Shown: one piece after another, positions 58,138 through 64,000 of the stretch | How the letters are laid out: each line of letters starts with the position of its first letter | Position numbering within the stretch: position 1 is the first letter of the stretch | NCBI GenBank assembly: GCA_964526785.1 | Contig: CAZGMJ010000027.1 | Coordinates: forward strand, 1 to 64,000 | Origin: CAZGMJ01 sp964526785 | GTDB taxonomy: Bacteria > Planctomycetota > Phycisphaerae > Sedimentisphaerales > Anaerobacaceae | Direction: 5' to 3' | DNA: 64,000 nucleotides | Position numbers and translations under genes: made by a program | Notes under the pieces: model-generated | What the model saw: the letters and a program-made list of their open reading frames with translations, nothing else | What the model was told of the DNA's origin: nothing | The model's database searches: none

Positions 58138-59558
58138 TGAGAGTCCTCCTGTCGAGTGTCCAGCCCTCCCGCCAGCGCGCGATACAAAGAAATTCGATAT
58201 GCAAGCAGCGTCATTCGGGCTGCAATCACATCCCGCTCCAGTTGTTGTTTGTTCGTCAAGGCGACCAGCACATCGATGTAATCGCTGACACCATTGAGAT
58301 ACTCATTATTCAGCCGCTCGAACGTCTCTTCTGCAAGAGACGTCTGCTCCGTCAGGCTGATCAAACGCTCGCGCTGCTTCTCTTCAAGAATCAGTGCATC
58401 CTCCACATCCTGAAAAGCCGTCAAGACAGCCTGTCCGTAGCTGTAAAGCCGCTGCTCTTTCACGGCCCGCGTACGGTGCACTTCCGCCTCACGACGCCCC
58501 GCGTCAAAGAGCGGAGCGGTCAGGCCGCCGGCAAATGAGCGAACCCAATCATCAAACAACCTCGCTGTACCCGTATCCGTCGTATACACCGAGGCGGTAA
58601 TAGTCAAACGCGGGTACTGATCGCTAATCGCCGCCGCAACGCGCTGGTCCGCCGCCTGCAACTGGTGGAATGCCGTCCGCACATCGGGTCGTCGCTGGAC
58701 CAGTTCCGCCGGCACCCCTGTTTGCGGCAGCGGAGGTAGGTCGGGAACAGGATGATACACATAGGCCGCTTCCATTGCGGGCGATTTGCCCATCAAGACA
58801 GCCAGGCGATGCTCCAGTACCCCCATCCGCGATTCCGCGGTAATCAGTTGCTCGCGCGTGGATTCAAGCAATCGTTGCTGACGCAGAATGTCGGCCGTTC
58901 GGATTTGCCCGCTGTCGAACCGGCTCTTCAGCAGTCTGAGGATCTTTTCGTTAGCCCCGATTTGCTCCCGGATCAATTGAGTCTGAGCAAAAGCCTCGTT
59001 CAAACGAAACCAGGTGAGCACAGTCTCGGCAGCCAGAGACAGCGCAACAGTTTGATAATCCGCGCGGCGAGCTTTCGCCTCATACCGCCGGGCGTCGACA
59101 TTTGAACGGATCCGCCCCCAAAGATCGACCTCGTATTCAGCCGCTAACCCCAGTTGTGAGGTCCCCGAATCGTCCGATTGGCTCTGCGTTCTCGCACCTT
59201 CGGCATATCCGTCCGCCATCGGATAGAGCCCGGCCGATTCCCTGACGACAACAGCCTCCGCTTCCCGCAATCGCTGCCAGGCGCTCCTCAGTGTGAAGTT
59301 CGCGTTCAGCACCTCTGCAACGATCGCGTTTAGCTGCGAATCCTCGAAGATGGTCCACCAGCGATCAGGAATATCCTGCTGTCCGGAAGCCGAAAAACCC
59401 TGCGGCATATCCACGATATCCGTAACGGGAGTCGAATCCACCGAACAGCCGGTGTGGATAAACAGAAGTGCAGACAGCAACAGGCTGAGCAGTGCAACCA
59501 GGCCAGACGCGGAAATATGGGTTCGTAGGTTCAAGAACGTACTTCGGATATTATTCAT
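58134..59558 (-). CDS. TolC/NodT-type outer-membrane efflux lipoprotein
   Basis: A 474-residue outer-membrane factor. A lipobox lies in LLFIHTGCS (C38). Two homologous OEP repeats (about 60-260 and 270-465) contain the family blocks RWWTIFEDSQLNAIVAEVL, LGLAAEYEVDLWGRIRSN and RRPDVRTAFHQLQAADQRVA. It forms the trimeric exit duct for the RND pump encoded immediately downstream and is first in the operon. No strong Shine-Dalgarno was seen ahead of the ATG at 59558. It belongs to the NodT lipoprotein subgroup rather than E. coli TolC. Confidence 0.93.
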   Translation of the reverse strand: MNNIRSTFLNLRTHISASGLVALLSLLLSALLFIHTGCSVDSTPVTDIVDMPQGFSASGQQDIPDRWWTIFEDSQLNAIVAEVLNANFTLRSAWQRLREAEAVVVRESAGLYPMADGYAEGARTQSQSDDSGTSQLGLAAEYEVDLWGRIRSNVDARRYEAKARRADYQTVALSLAAETVLTWFRLNEAFAQTQLIREQIGANEKILRLLKSRFDSGQIRTADILRQQRLLESTREQLITAESRMGVLEHRLAVLMGKSPAMEAAYVYHPVPDLPPLPQTGVPAELVQRRPDVRTAFHQLQAADQRVAAAISDQYPRLTITASVYTTDTGTARLFDDWVRSFAGGLTAPLFDAGRREAEVHRTRAVKEQRLYSYGQAVLTAFQDVEDALILEEKQRERLISLTEQTSLAEETFERLNNEYLNGVSDYIDVLVALTNKQQLERDVIAARMTLLAYRISLYRALAGGLDTRQEDSQ

Positions 59559-60050
59559 GGTTCAAATGAATCTCATTGCTGAACGGTATCTTACGTCTAT
59601 TCCTTTCCCTGTCAAGCTGATCAAAGAGTCGAATCGGATCGGCCGTGCGTATCACAGGCGTCTGGACTGCACACAACTGATGTTGGAACGATGCCTCGAT
59701 CCTGCAATCACCCGGGCTTGCATTGCGAACGAATCGATCCTTGCGGCGAAGCTCCGGGCAACATTGCACAGGCCTTCATACAAACGCTTGCATCACCGTT
59801 TTCAAAGACAGCAGATGCCGCCGGCGCACCCGTTCACCCCTGTCGCGCTCAAAACGATTTGGTCCAGGCCGTCTATTCTGATACAATGGTTGCAGTGGGA
59901 AGGATTCCGGAAGGATCAATGGATGGCCCCGGCAGGGCAGATTCTTGCGCACGCAGGGATTGAGGCTAATGTGGCGCAGCTGCCCGGAAGTCCCGGCCGG
60001 ATACAAATCTAATAGGCGTTATGACCGGTTTCGTGTGGGAGCAGAAGAAG
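59559..60050. other. Divergent intergenic region, no gene recognised
   Basis: About 490 bp between the efflux operon and a small exported-protein gene. It should hold promoters for both. Overlapping open frames here lack domains. No TetR- or MarR-type operator palindrome was recognised by eye, and no repressor gene flanks the pump. Confidence 0.5.
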
Positions 60051-60701
60051 ATGAGAATGCGAATACTTGCAGCAATGACAGCGTTCGGATTGAGCGCAGT
60101 GTGCGCGGCGCAGGATAACAACAACGAGGCGGCGGCAGGAATAGACGCACGACGAGCCGCACGTATCGAATCACATTTCGCTCAGAGGATCGACGAACTG
60201 CGATGGCGGACAGAACGCGAACTGATGCAGTTGGAAGCAGCCGAGAACGCACGGCCCGTACTGGCCGGTCCGGCTCGACTGGTGAACTATGTAGAGACCG
60301 TCCTGGCAATTCACAACCGCACAGCGGTTCAACCCGACAATTCGATCGAGCGATTGGCCCTCGCGATAAACCGAGTGGCGAAGCTGAAGAGCGAGATCAT
60401 CGCCAAGATGCAATTTGAAGCAGCTATACTCGAGCGCCATATGCACGCGGCTCTCCGCAGGCTCGAAGAAGAACCTGCGAACCCCGCCGGGCCGTCGCAG
60501 GAGGTTGCCCCGCCAGCCGGGACGGTCACCGCCATCATCTACTCAACTGACAAGCCGGCAACGATTATCGACGGCAAACTACTGCACGAAGGCGACACGA
60601 TCGACGGCGTAATGGTCGTAAAGGTCTATCTCGATAAGGTCGGCCTGGGCAAAGGCGACAGAGTGTGGACGCAGCACGTGGGACAGCAACCGCCGCAATA
60701 G
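60051..60701 (+). CDS. Small exported protein with GspB/PilP-like C-terminal beta domain
   Basis: A 216-residue protein. The signal peptide is about 1-20 (ILAAMTAFGLSAVCAAQ). A helical, charged middle (about 35-140) precedes a Pro-rich linker (about 143-160) and a small beta domain: TVTAIIYSTDKPATIIDGKL, then LHEGDTIDGVMVVKVYLDKV. That last pattern (short strand, NGK-like turn, GDxxDGxxVxxI) resembles the C-terminal domain of type II secretion GspB or pilus PilP proteins, where it is a small periplasmic interaction module; this is a resemblance, not an assignment. The ATG at 60051 is preferred over one at 60021 for the signal peptide and the GGGAGCAGAAGAAG upstream. It precedes the beta-helix gene by 173 bp. 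Confidence 0.65.
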   Translation: MRMRILAAMTAFGLSAVCAAQDNNNEAAAGIDARRAARIESHFAQRIDELRWRTERELMQLEAAENARPVLAGPARLVNYVETVLAIHNRTAVQPDNSIERLALAINRVAKLKSEIIAKMQFEAAILERHMHAALRRLEEEPANPAGPSQEVAPPAGTVTAIIYSTDKPATIIDGKLLHEGDTIDGVMVVKVYLDKVGLGKGDRVWTQHVGQQPPQ

Positions 60702-60874
60702 AGCCTATGCTGTGACGGGCAAGACATTTTTTGCAGCGGTCGCGATATGATACAGGTGAAGTGCCCTGTGTACGATCGTCTCTTGCGCGAACACTTCTGG
60801 ACAAAACAACCCGCATATGCTATTATCGTAACAGAATGCTAACAAAGCCCAGAGATTCCTGAGGAGGATAGAAA

Positions 60875-63697
60875 ATGGCACACGAAGGATTCATTCGTAC
60901 CCGCGTGATAACCGCCTGCCTGTTGTGCGTCAGCTCCCTAACCTTTGGCGCCGAATTCTTCACAGAGACCTTCAACGACTATCAGACCGGCATATCGCCG
61001 TGTCCACTATGGATGTGTGGTATAGATCCGTCTGTGACGATTGCAACGGATGAAACGATTACGGTCTCAGGCAGGAGTTGCCGCTTCAGCGACCCGGGTG
61101 GCCCCATGTCCGGATGGATATCGCATCCTGTCGATGCAAACTCACAGGTCGTTCTCGAATACTACATGCGAAGTGCGAATCAGAACTATCAGGGACCGCA
61201 GGTGATCCTGTTTGACGGCGAGAACCGGGACTACTCCGTCGTTTTCAGCAATGGACTGGACGGTGGTTTGGAAGAACGCATAGGCTTGGCTGGTGTCGAT
61301 GGGTGGGTCGATCCGAACCTGTTGGAATACGAAGCCGATAAGTGGTACTACGTCGTTCGCGTCATTGACTGCAATGCCGGCACAGGTAGTTTCCATATCG
61401 AGCAAGTGGACGATCCGCGTAACCATAGCACCTTTGAAATCGCTCCTCCGTCTTCAATGACCGGCGTAGATAAGGTAGTGATCTCCACTTCGCCGGATCA
61501 GGCATGCGATGGGTATATCGATGAACTCCGCTTGACTTGGCCGCCAGTGCGGGTGATTTACGTCGATGACGATGCCGGCGGAGCAGATACAGGTCTATCC
61601 TGGCAGGACGCGTATCGGTTCCTGCAGGATGCTCTCGCAGATGCGAATTCCAATCCAGGCCGAATCGAAATTCGGGTCGCACAAGGCACTTACAAACCGG
61701 ATCGCAGCGTGGCCGAACCAAACGGTTCCGGGAATCGTTCCGCAAGTTTCTTCATGCAGAACCATGTCGCACTCAAAGGAGGCTATGCAGGACTTGGGAT
61801 TCCAGATCCCAACTTACGCGACTTTGAGGGTTTCGAGACAATCTTGTCAGGGGATCTACTCGGAAATGACGGTCCCATTCAGGATCATGAAGCCACCTTG
61901 AATGATCCCTTCAGGACGGACAACAGTTACCATGTGGTAACCGCCCGTCGCGTCTATGTCTCAGCTTCCATTGATGGCTTTACCATAAGCGGGGGGCACG
62001 CCGACGGGGAGCAAGAGAATGCCAGTTGCGCCGGTTTGTGGGCAGACTATGCTGGTCCCCGCATAAGCAACTGCCTGTTTCATTCCAATTGTGCCGGCTG
62101 GGTAGGCGGGGCGCTTTCTATCATGGAGCTCGACCTTTTCGCTGTGGTAGACAACTGCACGTTCATCAAGAATTGCGCTGCACACGGCGGCGGTGTTGCA
62201 TACAACGGAAATAACAACAAAGGAGTCTTCCGGCGGTGCCGATTCTCAGCTAATCAAGCTGTTTTTCATGGGGGAGGAATGTCCACAGAAGTAGCCAATC
62301 CTATGATCGTCGATTGTGAGTTTTCAAACAATACGGCAAATTGGAGTGGCGGGGGTTTGTGGAATGGACCACGCGGCCAACCAGAAATCATCCGGTGCCG
62401 TTTCAAAGACAACTTGTCGAGAGCTCAAGGAGAGGATTTCGGCGGGGGCGGGTTGATCGACGAGGCATTCCTCGGAGGCGCTGTTGTTGCGGATTGTATC
62501 TTCGTCAATAACAGGACCACAGGTACACAGTACAGAAACGGACGCGGCGGAGCACTATTCTGCAGGGGCGCGAATACTACTGTGAATAACTGCACTTTTG
62601 TGGACAATGCTGGCAGGCTGGGCAATGCAGTGGCTATTGGCGACTACGAGCATTGGGATGGTTACTCGATTCCAGGTACTCTCAGCGTTCGCAACTCAAT
62701 CCTCTGGAACGGCGGCAACGAGGTTTGGGCCGACGCCAACGGAACGATCAGTATTGCATATAGCACCGTATCACTCACGGGACGCACGCCCTATCCAGGA
62801 CCCGGCAACACCCAAACCAATCCGAGATTCCTGAATGCTGCGGAAGATGATTTTCGACTCCTGCCAGAGTCTCCTTGCATCGATACGGGCGATCCGAACT
62901 TCGTCGCTTCCCAAGACCAGACCGATGCGGGCGGAACGGCAAGAGTACTTGACGGCGATGAGAACGGCTCGTTCATCGTCGATATGGGTGCCTATGAATT
63001 CGATCCGGCCAGGCCGATCATCGAGATGTCACGGATGCAAGTGGATTTCTATGGAATTGAGGGAACCAATCCACCCGAGAGTCAATCCCTTGTCATTAGC
63101 AATGCAGGCGGCGACGTACTCGAATGGATAATTGAAGAAGACTGCTCCTGGCTTGAGGTGGATCCCGTCTCAGGCAATTCCGAAGGCGAGTTCAATCTCG
63201 TCAACCTGCAAGTCGATACTGAGGAACTTCCTGAAGGAGAATACGAGTGCGAGCTGGCCATCTCGTCCCCAACGGCGCTGAACAGTCCCCAGACGGTCCG
63301 CGTAATGCTGACAGTAGTCAAGACGTGCATGCCGCAAGAACCGCACTACACTTTACAGGGCGAAGAGTTCATGAAGTACGCCGCGGAAGGACTGAATGCA
63401 AGTTGCTGGTGTCAGCCGCCATTTGGACAGGGATATCAGTGTGACGGCGACACCAACGGTAAAGACTCGGGTTTTCCCGCCGCCTATCGCGTCTATATCA
63501 AAGATCTCAATCTTATCGTGGATAACTGGCGGAAGAAGCTGGGCGATCCGGCCCTGGACCCCTGTGCGGATGTTGACCACAGAGATTCCGGCTTTCCCGC
63601 GCATTACCGTGTCTTTCTTGGCGATCTCAATACTCTCGTCGCCAACTGGCAAAAGAGAGACGCGGATTTGCCGGGGGACTGCCCGCGGGCCGAGTGA
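60875..63697 (+). CDS. Secreted beta-helix protein with BACON-like domain and double dockerin-like tag
   Basis: A 940-residue exported protein: signal peptide about 1-25, an N-terminal jelly-roll module (about 27-225, FTETFNDYQTGISPCPLWMC), a right-handed beta-helix (about 228-700: VIYVDDDAGGADTGLSWQDA opens it and SPCIDTGDPNF closes it), a BACON/HYDIN-like beta-sandwich (about 715-815, QSLVISNAGGDVLEWIIEED) and a C-terminal pair of motifs DSGFPAAYRVYIKDLNLIVD and DSGFPAHYRVFLGDLNTLVA. The paired DLN.(I/L)V.NW motif is a planctomycete C-terminal tag similar to calcium-binding dockerin repeats. GAGGAGG lies before the ATG. Its role may be adhesion or polysaccharide binding; no enzyme motif is certain. 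Confidence 0.85.
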   Translation: MAHEGFIRTRVITACLLCVSSLTFGAEFFTETFNDYQTGISPCPLWMCGIDPSVTIATDETITVSGRSCRFSDPGGPMSGWISHPVDANSQVVLEYYMRSANQNYQGPQVILFDGENRDYSVVFSNGLDGGLEERIGLAGVDGWVDPNLLEYEADKWYYVVRVIDCNAGTGSFHIEQVDDPRNHSTFEIAPPSSMTGVDKVVISTSPDQACDGYIDELRLTWPPVRVIYVDDDAGGADTGLSWQDAYRFLQDALADANSNPGRIEIRVAQGTYKPDRSVAEPNGSGNRSASFFMQNHVALKGGYAGLGIPDPNLRDFEGFETILSGDLLGNDGPIQDHEATLNDPFRTDNSYHVVTARRVYVSASIDGFTISGGHADGEQENASCAGLWADYAGPRISNCLFHSNCAGWVGGALSIMELDLFAVVDNCTFIKNCAAHGGGVAYNGNNNKGVFRRCRFSANQAVFHGGGMSTEVANPMIVDCEFSNNTANWSGGGLWNGPRGQPEIIRCRFKDNLSRAQGEDFGGGGLIDEAFLGGAVVADCIFVNNRTTGTQYRNGRGGALFCRGANTTVNNCTFVDNAGRLGNAVAIGDYEHWDGYSIPGTLSVRNSILWNGGNEVWADANGTISIAYSTVSLTGRTPYPGPGNTQTNPRFLNAAEDDFRLLPESPCIDTGDPNFVASQDQTDAGGTARVLDGDENGSFIVDMGAYEFDPARPIIEMSRMQVDFYGIEGTNPPESQSLVISNAGGDVLEWIIEEDCSWLEVDPVSGNSEGEFNLVNLQVDTEELPEGEYECELAISSPTALNSPQTVRVMLTVVKTCMPQEPHYTLQGEEFMKYAAEGLNASCWCQPPFGQGYQCDGDTNGKDSGFPAAYRVYIKDLNLIVDNWRKKLGDPALDPCADVDHRDSGFPAHYRVFLGDLNTLVANWQKRDADLPGDCPRAE

Positions 63698-63812
63698 GCG
63701 TACACGCCGCGTCAACTCTTGATCGCCGTGACGAATTGTCTGGTCTGCGGCGACTGATTGCGGTGGGCTTCTTTGAATGCCGTTGCGGCTTCGGCTGCAT
63801 CTCGTGCCGCTG

Positions 63813-64000
63813 TCACAATACCGCGGCGATGGTATTGCTCGGCGGACCGTTGCCGGCGCGGTTGGTGGCGATTACGCGGTATTCCCAGTCCACGCCGCGC
63901 TGCTGCGCGGTCAATTCAGCCCGGCATTCGACGGCCATCCCGACGATGCTCCACCGTCCCTTCGGCCGCTGGCGCCGTTCGATGCGATAGGCCGCGACCG
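63813..64000 (-). CDS. C-terminal end of a fibronectin type III protein (partial, runs off the window)
   Basis: The minus strand from 63998 to the TGA at 63813-63815 encodes 61 residues with the end of a fibronectin type III domain: VAAYRIERRQRPKG, WSIVGMAVE, then WEYRVIATNRAGNGPPSN and a short terminal TIAAVL. The pattern Y.I.RR...G.W..VG...E and the closing YRV.A.N.AG.GPPSN are characteristic. The start lies beyond base 64000, so the rest of the protein is unseen. It is convergent with the beta-helix gene (ends 63697) and 115 bp away. Confidence 0.75.
   Translation of the reverse strand, partial: VAAYRIERRQRPKGRWSIVGMAVECRAELTAQQRGVDWEYRVIATNRAGNGPPSNTIAAVL

Overview
The window reads as a chromosomal segment of a Gram-negative bacterium, most likely a planctomycete of the class Phycisphaerae (Sedimentisphaerales-like). 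This is an inference from gene content: many large secreted proteins with DUF5060, DUF4038, GH35-like, LamG, DUF1593 and right-handed beta-helix folds; C-terminal dockerin-like tags of the planctomycete type (aspartate-rich DGDVD motif; DLN..V.NW motif); a small excisionase-type HTH protein with a C-terminal membrane anchor; and outer-membrane machinery (TonB receptor, TolC-like lipoprotein). No rRNA, tRNA, CRISPR array or intact mobile element was found.

Layout. 1-7.6 kb (minus strand): a sensory block. A PAS-only protein, an ABC-type substrate-binding protein and a CHASE/hybrid histidine kinase form a tight operon, followed by an array of about eleven 21-bp repeats and a PAS membrane protein cut off inside its last PAS domain. 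8.2-14 kb: a GH35-like hydrolase, a BI-1/YccA-type membrane protein, a DUF5060 hydrolase lipoprotein and a sugar isomerase-like TIM barrel. 14.7-15.4 kb: an orphan OmpR/PhoB-type response regulator. 15.6-34.4 kb (all minus): a long TonB block. In transcription order it holds a secreted protein with an internal 1233-bp tandem duplication, a helical-repeat lipoprotein, a TonB-dependent receptor, DUF3450, a large TtpC-like ExbB with a C-terminal CBS pair, a second ExbB with a Cys4-type tail, ExbD, TonB, a TPR protein, a Sel1 lipoprotein and a 1087-residue pseudokinase/coiled-coil/Sel1 membrane protein. 35.2-53.5 kb: a membrane-anchored HTH protein and a carbohydrate-degradation island (GH106-like enzyme, propeller protein, then six co-directional secreted genes). 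53.8-59.6 kb: an OMF-MFP-RND efflux operon with ATGA overlaps. 60-64 kb: a small exported protein, a beta-helix/BACON protein with a double dockerin-like tag, and the tail of a fibronectin type III protein running off the window.

How the parts may work together (inference). Extracellular enzymes open a complex, probably plant- or alga-derived, polysaccharide. The TonB block may energise uptake or surface display through an outer-membrane receptor. The CBS and zinc-ribbon-like additions on the two ExbB-type motors and the downstream pseudokinase/Sel1 protein suggest a regulated TonB motor, which is the best candidate for an undescribed system here. The other two standouts are a LamG domain with its halves in swapped order inside a GH140/DUF4038-type enzyme (45.6-47.7 kb), and the 21-bp array, whose 42-bp super-period equals about four turns of B-DNA.
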